Shown: positions 50,629 through 62,760 of the stretch, piece by piece
Numbering within the stretch: the first letter of the stretch is position 1
Layout: every line of letters begins with the position of its first letter
NCBI GenBank assembly: GCA_023333565.1
Contig: JAJKFH010002198.1
Location: 2,728,001 to 2,792,000, forward strand
Direction: 5' to 3'
DNA length: 64,000 nt
Source: Puffinus mauretanicus
Lineage: Eukaryota > Chordata > Aves > Procellariiformes > Procellariidae
The notes under the pieces: generated by a model
Databases searched by the model: none
The model's input: the letters and a program-made list of their open reading frames with translations, nothing else
What the model was told of the DNA's origin: nothing
Translations under genes and position numbers: made by a program

Positions 50629-50790
50629 GTGTTTGTCCTGGTTTTGGCTGGGATAGAGTTAATTTTCTTCCTAGTAGCTGGTATAGTGCTGTGTTTTGCA
50701 TTTAGGATGAGAAAAATGTTGATAACACACTGATGTTTTAGTTGTTGCTGAGCAGTGCTTACACGAAGTCAGGGACTTTTCAGCTTCATA

Positions 50791-50806
50791 TGCTCTACCG
50801 ACTGAG
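50791..50806 (-). other. tRNA D-arm-like segment in LTR copy 4 (antisense)
   Basis: On the minus strand it reads CTCAGTCGGTAGAGCA, identical over 16 bases to the D-arm of vertebrate tRNA-Lys as I remember it. It aligns with the equivalent segments in LTR copies 1 and 3. Confidence 0.55.
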
Positions 50807-50905
50807 AAGGCTGGAGATGCACAAGAAGCTGGGAGGGGGCACAGACAAGACGGCTGACCTAAACTGACCAAAGGGATATTCCATACCACATGACATCATG
50901 CTCAG

Positions 50906-50913
50906 TATATAAA
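50906..50913 (+). promoter_or_regulatory. TATA box of LTR copy 4
   Basis: TATATAAA in the context CTCAGTATATAAACTAGG, 8 bp after TGACATCA (50891-50898, a one-base variant of the CRE). It is the same arrangement as in LTR copy 1. Confidence 0.75.
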
Positions 50914-51011
50914 CTAGGGGAAAACTGACCAGGGGGCTGCTGCTTGGGAACTGGCTGGGCATCAGTCGGCAGGTGGTGAGAAATTGCATCGTGCATCACT
51001 TGCTTTGTATA

Positions 51012-51059
51012 TTCTTTTATCATTATTATTATTACTTCTTTTATCATTATTATTATTAC
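51012..51059. repeat. 24-bp duplication in the ATT-rich part of LTR copy 4
   Basis: TTCTTTTATCATTATTATTA plus TTAC is repeated exactly twice (51012-51035 and 51036-51059). The other three copies have only one, more variable, ATT-rich run here, so the duplication is private to this copy. Confidence 0.85.
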
Positions 51060-51079
51060 TATTTTATTTTATTTCAATT

Positions 51080-51085
51080 ATTAAA
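51080..51085 (+). promoter_or_regulatory. Poly(A)-type signal ATTAAA in LTR copy 4
   Basis: ATTAAA followed by CTGTTCTTCTCTCAA. The corresponding place in copy 3 reads GTTAAA and in copy 1 (sense) ATAAAA. The position downstream of the TATA box fits the end of the R region. Confidence 0.5.
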
Positions 51086-54000
51086 CTGTTCTTCTCTCAA
51101 TCCACAAGGTTTTTTTCACTTTTACTCCTCCGATTCTCTCCCCCACCCCACCGGGGGCCAGAGTGAGCGAGTGGCTGTGTGTGCTCAGTTGCCGGCTAGG
51201 GTTAAACTGCGACATGTTTGAGCATGAAAGCACTTCTCAGGGAACTATCTAAAGCTAGAGGTGAGGCATTTCCCTTTATGAGGCTATCGTATTATGTACA
51301 AGCAATTATTTGCAAGGTCAGAGCTAAGCAAGTGACTCAGCCTCATGACTAGTACTCCCATGTACGAAAAATGTCATTGGGTCCAGTTCCATTAAATATG
51401 TTTCCTATGCAAAATAAACGGCTTTAAAGAGCCATATCTACCCCTTCACTGCACTCAGCAGTTCAGTTCCAACCAGGTCCTGATCTTTGCTCCGTTCAAA
51501 CCTCTTAATGGCTTTTATGTAGCTGTGTTTAGTAGCTTAACTCAGCTGTTACACAGAGATCTTGGCTATTTATTTTAGGAATCTGGAGTCTGAATGCCTC
51601 AAGTTGAATGTTACAAAGCAGAGCCTAAGTGTCCTTAATGCATTTAGCTTTTAGACAGAAAATAATCCAGAAAGACTTTACAAGCTGCTAATACAGGACT
51701 TTGTGGAATTCATATCCTAAATGCAAGATTGTGATCTTCAAATTCCAGGTTTCAGGAACCAGAAAACCTAAGGGGCTTACATAGGTTTGGCATTTACGTA
51801 TCAGATTGAGACATTTTCCTTGACATGAGATTCCTGTGCAAACAAGCCAATGACACGGGCTGAATAGTGAGGTGGTGAGATGTCTGGTTCCTGATCAGAG
51901 CTATCTGCCAGACAGCGCAGACCTGAGCAGGTACGGGACTTAATAACTGAAATTTGGAGTTACACCACATACTGATAGGAACTGGAAGTGAGGTTGTTTA
52001 GCCACTTTCATAAAAAAATGCTGCTCACCTTTTGCGTGAAATCCCACTCTCCCCAGCCACCGAGAAACCACATTTAAGGGCATTCCTCAACCCAGGGAGA
52101 TTCCACCAGGACATGGAGCCGAGATTAAACAGCAAAGAGCCAGAGAGAGAGCAAGTGGTGGTGAAATCTGCTTCCAGATGAGGTTTTAATACAATGTGTA
52201 ATACATTAAAAGCATAGGAAACAGAGCCCCCAGACTCTTCCTTCTCCACTCTCAGCCATAGACTTTAACCATTAAGCTAGACAGCCCTAGCTTTTCCCTG
52301 CTCAAAGTAATATCTAACCATCCAGAGAGAGGCTAAAATTCATTAAAATGGAGAATAATACATTTTAAGCTATTAGATCATATATGGACATCTATTACCC
52401 AGGCAAAATGAAAGACAACAAACAAGATCTAAAGCATATTACTTTAAATCTCCTCAGAACCAGAGAAAAAGGGATGTTTAGAAGTAAAATGTAGATACAC
52501 AATCTTTTCCAGAAACATACACACAAATAGGTATTTCATAAAATCTAGCCTTTTGCTATCTTCTAGGGAGAAACCTAGTTCAGCCATAATACTAATGTTT
52601 ACACACAGTAAAAGATGCCTAAGAATAGACCATGAAATAGATACAGATTTTAGCTTTGTTTTTCTAAAAGAAAATGACAATTTATAAGCAATAGCAAGTG
52701 GTGAAGAATGTCAGGTTTTGTCATTCATTTCTTTTCCAATTTTTCCCTTAACAAGGTAACTTTGAGGCAAATTTGCAGTAAGATCAGAAGACCCAACATA
52801 AATCACTTAAGCTCTTTAAAATTACATTGACAGGAATGGAAGAAAAAGAAAGAAAAGGTAGTAAAGCTGCTTCTCTGATTTTATCATCAAGATATACAAG
52901 ATTCCCAAGGCCCAGTAACAAACCAGATGGTTTTAAAATGAAGCGTTTTTCCATCAGGCATTCCTCTACCCTTTAAGGCTAATTGGCAGCGTGCACAGAA
53001 GAATTATTGAATCTCAAATTAGCCACTTCTGATAGCACATCACATCTGTTTGTCTGTCATACTGGTGATACACTGGGATTGTTGAATAATTTGTTTACAA
53101 ATAGGAGAACAATCTGTGCTAAAAGTTTTGCAGATGAATAGGTACATCTGGAGAAAAGCAATATTGCATTGATTGTCTCAGAATAGCCCGGGCATACTGA
53201 AAAACATCCTTTGCAGATCATTAGTCAACAAGATGGCTTGTCTTTACAGATCTGTTAGCTCGAGCTATAATTCAAATGTTGTCTCTAACTCCAAATAATG
53301 GTGCTTTTTTTCATTTACAACTAGTGATTCCTGTAGTGTCAGTATATTTTTTCCCAATCCCAGTTTCTACTATCAATCAGACTGATTTTTGTGGAATTGC
53401 CTGCACATGGCCCTTTGGGTGACCTTTGGAGGAAAGGTGCTGAAGTATGCTTGACTGGAGAGCAAGCTAAGGGCCAGTAAGAGATAAGAGCTTTAATAAG
53501 AAGCCTCTGACATGGATGGAGGAAAGCAAGCATCACCCAGCCAGAGGGCCATCACTGCTGAGAGAAAAGAAACATTTCTGTGTAGGCAGAGAAAGGAAAT
53601 AAAGCAGTGATTTAAATATAACCTTCTGTGTTTAATTCCTTCTTACTGTAAGAATCATATATCCTTCTGTCTTTGATAATTTCTGACTGTAATCTTAAAC
53701 ATTACAGCCCATCATATAATGTATTTTCAAAAGGAAAGTGTTAGAATATTTTAGTATTTCTCCTTTAGCCAAAGTGTTTCCTTTAAATGGCAGGGCTACT
53801 ATTTTGTGAAATTAGCAGCAACAGAAATCTTTTCCGTTATAGTAAAGTTAGAATAAATCCCAGAGCCCACTGTGCACCTTTATGCATTCAAACCGACTTT
53901 GTTAAAATCACTGCAACTCATTATCTAACTAGTAGAGAATAAAAATCTCATGAGGATTTGACTCACTATTAAGAAGAGATACTGCATTCTATTTACTTTC

Positions 54001-55989
54001 AAATTCCTTGAAATGCTGCAGATTTTTAAACGTGGCTAAAGCATGATTTCAGAAATGCTGAGATTTCTCTCTCTTTCTGATACCTACATATCTCAAGATA
54101 TTTGATTAGTAACAAAGCACTCTGTACATTTAATCACCATATCCTGAGCTGGAGAAAAGACAGATATTTCTATTTCTTTGGGGTTTGGTCAGAAAATGAA
54201 TGCAACCTTCCACGCTCATCAAAATCTCCTAAGCAAGATTCTGCACTGGGCAGGTAGATGTAGTGGAACCTTCCAGACTAATTTCAGGATTAAGTTATAT
54301 CAAATTTAGAAAAATCTCCTAAACTTTATAATAAAGAGAACTGAAGTCCATTTCTTATTCAAAATCAGCTTGAAAACAAAACCAAGTTAGCAGAATCCTG
54401 TGGATCCATAAAAAAGAAAATGTGCCTGTAAGAGGGCTGTTATTTCTTCTGTAAGAGCAGTCCCCCTTTAAGTTTAGCTTGCTTTGTTTTTTGAAATACC
54501 TGCTAGTTACCTTGCAAGAACTAGATTAAATTCGACTAGCGAGTATTAGACGGAATGAAAGTAGTTGACATGTATCAGATATACAGTGGTGAAGGACAGC
54601 ATGGAAAAATGAGCAGAATTATCAGAAGTCAAACCCCAGAAAATCTTACATTGTTCCCAAATCCCATGGTTTTACAATACACCATTATTACACATTACCC
54701 CATTCTACCCAGGTCCCTGCAAGATATGGCTAGTTTGTTTACTTCTATCTATCTAGATATTGTGATTTTACTAAAACATATCATAAAATTTTGAGCTCTA
54801 ATTCCACCGCTGCTGACAGGAACAAAGCTTCTGAGCATGACAGAATAATGTTAAAGATTCACAAGACAGAAATGGAAAAGATAATAAAAAACCCAAACAG
54901 AGAGACTTAACTGTTAGGGATGTGACACCACAAACCAGAAGCATGGGGCTGGTTAATGAACAGGATCACATGCACTAGCGAGAATAAGAAAACAGGTAGA
55001 TTAATGACCTGAAGTTTCACAGACTGAGTTCACACAATGAAACATACACAGTACAAAAGGCTGCATGTCAAAAAAAAAAAAGTTATTGAGAGAGAAAAAC
55101 CTCTAAGTCTCCTGGGTAACTTTTGCAAATCTGAGATACTGCCAGACTAGGTGAGCTCTTGTTCAACAAATAGATCAATAAGCCCTCTTCCCTCGTTTAC
55201 AACTATATATATGAAAGCCGATCCAATAGGTGCTAATGCTTAGCACTGTGCCACCTAATCAGCATCCTCATTCCAGAGGCATCATCAGGAGCTGAGATTT
55301 ATGTGCTAAGCACATTTTGAACATTCAGAAAATCATTATCTTTACAGTGATGGATGCACAAAATAAAGCAAGGGCAAAAAGACAAGTAGACAGATGTGAG
55401 AAAAGGGGAAAATAATATGTAATTCATATACGTCAACCTGATTCACATAAAGCAGCACAACTAAGGCAGTTATGAAAAAGTAATTTTACATAAACAGCTG
55501 AGGCGTCTTGCAAATAAAATACAATAAATTCTCTGGTGGAAGGACATTGATAGAACAATGGAAATGGAGGTGAAATCTACACAAAGCACTGTAAAGACCA
55601 AAAAAGAACAAAGTGAAAAGGTTAAGTTACATGTAGGTAGAACATGGTTTTATAGTTATTATGGATAGTAGCTAATATGGATGAAGGAGAGGAAAGATAC
55701 AAAGGTAACAAGCAGTTGTATTGTATTGTCCTCAGTGAAGCTAAGGACATTCTGGTTTGCTCAAGGTAGACTGAAGTTCACAAAACGTGCTCAAGAACAG
55801 ACACCCAAGAGACAGGCTGGACTGCAGGACTGAACAGAGGTAGATGAGGTAGTGCTGGAGAGAGATCATCAAGTCATCGGCGAGGAAGACAGCTGAACAA
55901 AGTCACCTGAGGATAAAACGCGACAAATGAAGCGTTGGGGAAGTGTCAACAGCAGAGGACAGAGTTGGAGGATGACTTCAGCGGAGCTG

Positions 55990-56342
55990 GGCACAGACGA
56001 GGGGTATCCCCTCAGGTCAGTCAAGCAGCCAGTCTGGTTTCTGCATGTTCTTTCTGGTGTCTGACATGAACGCAAACCATGGTATTAACACCCCACATGC
56101 CCTTCTCTCCTTGCACAGCTGCAGCACAGGCGGTTCTGCACCACTCTCAGCCTTTGGGCACCACAGCAGCTCTCCAGGCACAGAGTACGTCTGGAGTGAG
56201 TGGCTGCATCCTTGCCATGGGCCTTGCAGAAGCCCGTCTCCACAGCAACCAGTGCAAGCCTGGGGGAGTGGTGCTGTCTGTCAGATTTAAAAAGGGTACA
56301 TCCAGCTTGCAGTGCGGATTTTTTCCTGAGCGCAATCTTTAA
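55990..56342 (+). other. GC-rich patch with splice-like signals, possible non-coding RNA exons
   Basis: A donor-like CAG-GTCAGT lies at 56013-56021 and a strong acceptor-like pyrimidine tract ending TTGCACAG at 56118, 103 bp apart. Overlapping open frames exist on both strands (56079-56342 plus, 56085-56348 minus), with no recognisable product. The composition differs from the flanks. It could be part of an unannotated transcript; chance is a serious alternative. Confidence 0.2.
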
Positions 56343-57396
56343 CACCAAGTTACTGCTTGTTTGAGACTTAGAAGTAAGGAAGGAAATGCTTTATTCATGC
56401 AGAAAAATACTGCAAAATTACCATTACTTATCAAATAAAAAATGATTTATATCAACCAGCACAGAATAAGATACTTTTTTCTTTGATCAGTAGTACTTTA
56501 TACAACTACTAGTGCCATTTCTTTTAAATGAAACAAAGCAGTAAATAACAGACTAACATCAAGAATCACACCAAGAATACAATTACCTGCTGAACAAATC
56601 CTGCAGATAAGCTTGAGTTTACTGGACAACTATTTTAATTGCAGGAAAGTACTGGTAATAAACGATTGTTACAGACAGGCATAACAATTTTAGAGACATT
56701 ACAAAACCACTTTTTGCTGTGAAACAAATGAGATTTTCCTGTAGTGCAAATAACGCTACTAAGGCTGAACAGTCATTCTCCACACAAAGAAAATACATAT
56801 TAATTGAATTTCACACACATATATATTAAATCGTTAAATGAGAACTGTTAAATGAAAAAAAAGTGCCTATTTTTCATTTCCAAAATACTTCAAGAAGATG
56901 GAAAACCCCCTGCTATGGTAATACATTTTCTTGGTGCTAATTACCGAGAACAAAAAGAGCTACACACCTTAGTAATTATATAACTTCCTTTAGTGAGGAA
57001 GGCACAAAAAGTCTGATTCTTGTTTGCAAAAAGCCACTTTCAATGCTCTGCCTTTGAAAAGATAATTTGCAGCTGTTCCAATGCCCTCTTATCCTGCCAT
57101 GTATGTTTGAGTAGACTTAAATAGAGAGCATTTCCGTGCTTCTCAAATTTCTTGTATCTATCTGTTAAAATTAAAATTCTAAGTAAGAAAACTGAGACTA
57201 CGCTTTTTTAAAACAATCAGTTTTCCGGGGAATTTGTTTATTTGTTCTTTTCTGGAATAAAAATAATACTTTTCTTGGCATTTTCTGGAGACAAAACAAT
57301 ACTCTGGCCAACTTTAGATTTATTTCACTACACAAGATCTCATCCTGCTTTCCTCTTTGTCTTTGTGTAAGCACATGTTGCGGTTTTTTTTGCTTA

Positions 57397-57427
57397 TGTT
57401 TAAATGTTATTTAAAACATTTAAAACA
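57397..57427. repeat. Imperfect inverted repeat, 12-bp arms
   Basis: TGTTTAAATGTT is followed by a 6-base spacer and AACATTTAAAACA, the reverse complement with one extra A. It is AT-rich, so chance is plausible. Confidence 0.7.
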
Positions 57428-59284
57428 CCAAGAGCTCTGAGTGAAATAGTCATCATAAAGGAAAAAACAAAACAGCTAATTTGACCTTGAGTAAATCCAT
57501 GCTTTAGAGAAGTTTAGACCAAAATCAATGAACAGATCAAATCCCTTTTAAATTATATGTAACTGAGATCACATTTAACTGTTCTACCATAGCCCCTTTA
57601 CAGTTTAAAGTAAAAATGAAATTTTTCCAGCCCTTGCCCTTCCCAGGCTCTTTATCCTTCTGGTCCCTATGTTATGCTATGGAAACCAAAAGGATATGAT
57701 GATGTGATTCTGAATTGTGTGATTTTGTGTGTTTTAAAAATATAGTCAGATAATTATAGTGGGTAATCACTGGTTCTTGTTTGGGGATGGTGAGGGGAGC
57801 AGGTGGGAAAGAGAATAAGCCTTCTTCATTATCTCAGAATGATTCATCATTTCCCATTTACCTGTCTTCCAAACTGCAGTACCCCAATTCTGTTGCTCCT
57901 CCTGATCATTTATGTAGGCCCTCTCTGTCCCCTCCTAACTTTACTATCTGCTTTATCAGACGGGGGTTAGCGGTGCATTTAGTGCTCTTAGCCTGGTAGA
58001 TGGCAATTTCAATTGCATGCTCTTCCTCCTTCATTCCTTGTCAGTTCTCTCCCCAGGGCTTCTGGGTTGTGTTCTCAGATATCATAGTCAATGATCTCTT
58101 TCCATTTAGACTTACGTTAAATACACTTACAAGCAAAGAATTAAAACTCAAAAGATTATATATCAGGATCAGATTCAGAAATGCCAGATATAAAGTATGC
58201 ATTTACCCTGCACTAAAACAAAAGTAATCTCTTCTTCTGTCAGCTTGCAGAGCAGCAATAATATGAGCTGATAGTGACAGAACAGGCATAGGCTTCCTAA
58301 AACCTGGAAGGCAGGCTGATTGCAGTTTAAGGTACAGAAGGCCATGTATCTCTAAGCCAGGGACAAAAACCAAGCGTTCCAGAACTGTTCCAAACACACC
58401 CTAACATTTCCAAAAGCTGCATAATACTTTCTGCATAATATTTAGCACAGCAGCTAACACCAAGCCCCTGGTCATCACATCTTGTGCTTAGGCTTCACTG
58501 TGCTGAAAAAAAAGAGCCCCCCCATGACTACTCATTTTGACATCAGTCTAGAGGACCATCCCCCTTCGTCAGACAGACCAAATTTCCAAGAACCAATCTC
58601 CAATTCAGCAAAAGATCTTAGGCAAGTGTTTCAGTATAGATACTCATATTATTGGGGTCAGGGACAGAGACAGAGCTCATGGGTTTGGTTTACATACTTG
58701 TTCATATAGTGGACAGCTTTTGGCAAATAGGAATAGGCATCCATGCAACAGACCAAGGATGCTGCAAGTACTTTCCAGAAACAGACATACCACGGTGTTG
58801 GTAATAAAATGCAGGGTTGGCAACAAAAGACAAATGGATTTTACTTGTGTCTCTTATGCTGATTTATTGCACTCCGCCAACCTGTACCATAGTTTTTCAG
58901 GTCCAGGCTGAAGACAATTAAGGTTACTTAAATTTAGGAGGAATCATGGAAGGTTCATTTAAAAGATTTTTATGAATGTCAAGCTGGAAGTTTGAGTAAA
59001 AAGTAATCTTGATGTTACAGAAGTAACATAAATCAGCATACAAACTGAACCATACCTTCCACAGCCTGTACCTCTCTCATCTGGTTGTTGCAAACCGATG
59101 CATGTCTGTCAGCAGCTACTGCAAAACATACAACTGAAGACAGAGGCAACATAAATATCTCTTTTTGGTCCATTTAAGCAAAGATTGCTTTTTAAAAAGA
59201 AATGTGCATTTGTATGTCCAAATCATGTCCTTATCTTGTCAATAGCTATACTCCTCACCCAAATTAAGCCAGGATTTGGCACAC

Positions 59285-59720
59285 TAATAATCAATAATTA
59301 AATAGCAAAGACAATTATAGAACCAATGGGGAATTTATAGAGAGGAGTTGTTAGTTTATAAATTGATTTGCATTCTAACGGGAGTTTTATTATGAGGCCT
59401 GTGTAGCTGTCAGTAGCAAGCACCTGGAACATGGTCCATGGCTTTCTGGCACCCTCAGAATTTAGACCACTTCAAAGCAGAACACTCGTTAGGAGGTGAG
59501 GAAGGAAAAGGCAAATAGTTGTCTTTGCTAACAAGAGCAATTTCCAATCACGTATCAATTTTGGCACCCCCCACAAGTGACAGCAAAATGTAATGAAGCC
59601 AGTGAAGCAGTGCTGCCTGCCTTCTGTTTTGCCAGTGTGACTCATTCATTCACTATCATCCCGGGCTGCAGCTGCCTTGTCTAATGAGGCTAATGAACTG
59701 TCCGCTACATCTCTCTGACA
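59285..59720. promoter_or_regulatory. Stretch rich in homeodomain core motifs, candidate regulatory DNA
   Basis: Contains CTAATAATCAATAATTAAAT, CCAATGGGG, TTATAAATTGATTTGCAT and, further right, CTAATGAGGCTAATGAAC. Moderate GC and intact-looking complex sequence without simple repeats resemble conserved non-coding elements. This is an impression; only cross-species alignment can confirm it. Confidence 0.2.
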
Positions 59721-62700
59721 TTACTGACACGGAATTGAATAACACAGCACCACTTGGAAAAAGTAGATGCAAAAATGTGTTGAAGTAAATGTATTGGCAT
59801 ATCTGAAGGAGCACAGCAGGCATCGCACTTCTTCCACTTCTCATTTGAACATCTCTTCTTACATGTTTCAAAAGATTTCACTTGCAACATTTTTCAGTTT
59901 CTCATGTTGTTATCAAAGATCTTTTCTTTCCTGTCCAAGTTCCCACACTATATCCATCACAGTAGGATCCATGTGTCTGCATAAATGAGTAAAAACCTAC
60001 TTATGAAACGAGGCTTTAATAACAATGGTTATTAAACATTCACCTCAACCCAACAACTTCTCCTGCTGTTAAAAAAGTTGCAATACTTTCAGTGAATATT
60101 TTCACAGATATTAATTTCTTGGTTGGTCACACAGTTATGGGGCAGTGTGATTTCCTGTAGTGCAAAATAACAGGGCAAAGACTACCTAAAAGACACTTAA
60201 CTTTCAGATTGGTGATTATGTGAAATTGAAGTGACAAATGGGTTTGGGATTAGTATTATGAGTAACGGTCTTCTCACTGAGCTGGAGTAAATTGGTTACA
60301 ACTGGAAGGCCATTCAACCGAGAGGCTAAAAGCCCTTGGGCAGGTTGTTGAACACCACCGTGGCTTTTCCTACCTGGCCTGCCTTGAAGTCTGGCACTAC
60401 TGCATGTCCTCCTCTCTATGCCAGCCACGCAGAATGGAGAGCAGAAAGACTAACCTCATTGAGACCTCAGCTGGGACAGAAGCAAGCAGGACTTGCAAGA
60501 TAGTTTACTTTGTCTATCTGATTCCCAGTGAGGAGCCACTACAGTAAGATTAACATTTACAATAAATTAATTTCCAACTTTAACCTAACAGCAATAGGGA
60601 CAAGTTTGCCCAGGACTCCACTAAAATGAGCACATTTGATCTGTAAAGCCGAGATAACAGCATACAAATTTTACATGTGGAAAAAAGTACTTTGAAATAC
60701 CTGAATATAACCAGCTAATCTAGCCAGATCCATCTCTATTTAAGGGCAATCAATGACTAACACACACAGTCTAACTCAGCTCCTACTGAACTAAATAGTG
60801 GGATCCAATTTGTCTTCAGTTAGTATCAACCCATGATATATTACCTGTGACCACAAAACTAGAACTCTACTGGTATATTTATAAACTCACTGAAAGAACA
60901 TTTATCTAAAGGGCACTATGTCAAACTCTCATTTTAAATTATTTGTTGACCCATTTTGTTACAGGAGCAACCTGACACACTTTGATAGAGGAAAGAAAAC
61001 AATAACAAGATGGGGAAAACAAGCTTCTGGTTGAAGAGAGAAGATGAGGAAAAATAAATTTGACAGACGTTGATGAGTATGATTTGACAAACATTCACCC
61101 TTTTGAGATTCTGAATAAGTAAGTAAAGCACATGGAATGCAAACCATGCAAGAGCATTTTAAGACAGAGCAACGCAACAAAAAAGCATAGAAGAGAATGA
61201 GCATTATTTGAGCCCTACTATTATATTATTGTGCTATTGACTCAAAACATACCATTACTGCACACATACAATAAGACATAATAAAGTAAGGTACTGTATT
61301 TCCTGTATTTTTTTCTCCTGTCTTGAACAATTATTTTCCACTGAGTTAAAAACCTATGCTGAGAGTACTTCGGAAGAAGTGACTGTAAAACCACAACCAG
61401 AGAAAAATAGCCTTTCTCCAGAGGACGGACCAGATAATCTGAAGGAAGCTTCACAGACGCAGCCTACAGAGACGACTTGGCTCCTATCACCTCAGCTAAT
61501 GACTAAAAGTTAAGCAATCTGAAATGTTATTTTCAACCTGAATAATGTAGAACTTTAGAAAAATTCAGTTAATTCCCAGGGCTTGGACTCCTGGTTTTGG
61601 TATGCAGTATTATAATCCGATTCCAGAAGAGTCTGAAATACTTGTGTTATCGTTCTGTCAATATGTTCTGGTCTTCGGTTTGCCACTGAGTTAGGTTTTG
61701 ATCAGCTCCCAATGAAATCAATGGATGCCCAGAGGAATAAGCACCCAAAATCTTAAGACACGCTTTAGGGAAATCAGCATCTTTGACACGTTTATGTCTA
61801 TCTTTATGTACAAAAATGACCTCTAAATTCTGGCCCTTATTTTCTCAATTTCTCATATTAATTAGTTTGAAATTGAAATAATAATTACCCATCTTTCAAA
61901 TGCTTTGATATTCTCACAAAGAAACCTCTACAGAAATAAAAATTCTTAACATTTCTCAACTCTTTTGCCATTGAAAGCAAGTATTTTTATTAGCATGACA
62001 TATCGCCTAGGAGCAATCACCTCTTATGTTTCATGATACAAGTAATTAATGTTTTTATTCAACTTACCCGAGCCTGTGAATAGTATTTCAAGTGGGTTCC
62101 GCCCTCACCTACCTAGTATCAACCATATGGTAGGAAGGAATAATTCCTGTTTATTAAGTCTACATTAAACTTTTCAGAGAACAATTTTATGAGATGCCAT
62201 AAGGTCGTATACTTACTGCAGTCATTGATCTTCTCTGGGCATCTTTAATCAAGCAGCTCTGTCAGAACCATTAAATGATGTTAGGCCTAACTCTTCAATT
62301 ATTATGCATTTTTTTATTTTTAAGAACCAATGTGTTACTGAATTATTTTCACATGTGAAATTGCTCCGTTTCAAGCTCTGGATGACCCTTAGAATCAGGT
62401 TCACCTTATAAATATAAAGTACATTTTTTAAATGTTTTCTGAATCTGTAGTGAAAACACCGTATGACCATGACATGCTGGTTTTAGAATTACAGTGAAGT
62501 ATTCATGTCAAGAGGTCAGGAGATGGATACCACATTTCTAACACAAAGAAAAATAACAGAAATCAAACAAGCAACATTTAAAGTTGGGAGTCAAAGTTCA
62601 CAGAAGAGAGAGGTATAAAATGTCCAGTAAAATAGCCCCAAAACATTGAACAGAATACTTTTAGGGGCTATTGGCATTGCTGCATGGTACTTACAAATTA

Positions 62701-62734
62701 AGCCAGACTAAGTAGAGTTTTCACTCGGATTAAT

Positions 62735-62760
62735 GATATCACTACTTCAGTAGTGATATC
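62735..62760. repeat. Perfect 26-bp palindrome at the 5' edge of CR1 copy B
   Basis: GATATCACTAC, TTCA, GTAGTGATATC: 11-bp arms, exact, with a 4-base loop. The right arm is followed at once by GGACTTCAGTAAGG, so ACTTCAGTA occurs both inside the palindrome (62744-62752) and at the start of the CR1-like sequence (62763-62771). Confidence 0.92.

Larger units (their letters stand above)
50634..51214 (+). mobile_element. Solo LTR of the same family (copy 4)
   Basis: The 581-bp element begins TGTCCTGGTTTTGGCTGGG and ends TTAAACTGCGACA. Flanks share TGTT (50630-50633 and 51215-51218), a 4-base match at the position of the usual 5-bp duplication; the fifth base has probably changed. The sense strand is plus. 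It keeps a good TATA box, a TGACATCA in place of the CRE, a tRNA-like segment and an ATTAAA poly(A)-type signal. It carries an internal 24-bp duplication. No provirus body is adjacent. Confidence 0.93.
51220..62734. other. Non-coding, AT-rich unique DNA
   Basis: No transposon or recognised exon in 11.5 kb. A GC-richer patch lies at about 55990-56340 and a homeodomain-motif-rich stretch at about 59285-59720, both listed separately. Other frames (for example 58482-58709) are short and have no family features. A12 near 55071 is a homopolymer. A short inverted repeat lies at 57397-57427. Confidence 0.6.

Noticed and set aside
47554..51214. LTR copies 3 and 4 as one provirus
   Set aside because: Each has separate flanking duplications (CAGTC; TGTT), and the interval contains a CR1 and unique DNA, not gag, pol or env.
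61690..61760. Phrase resembling an ancient amniote repeat (CCAATGAAATCAATGGATG)
   Set aside because: Too short and palindrome-like (ATTGA/TCAAT words recur by chance); needs a profile search.
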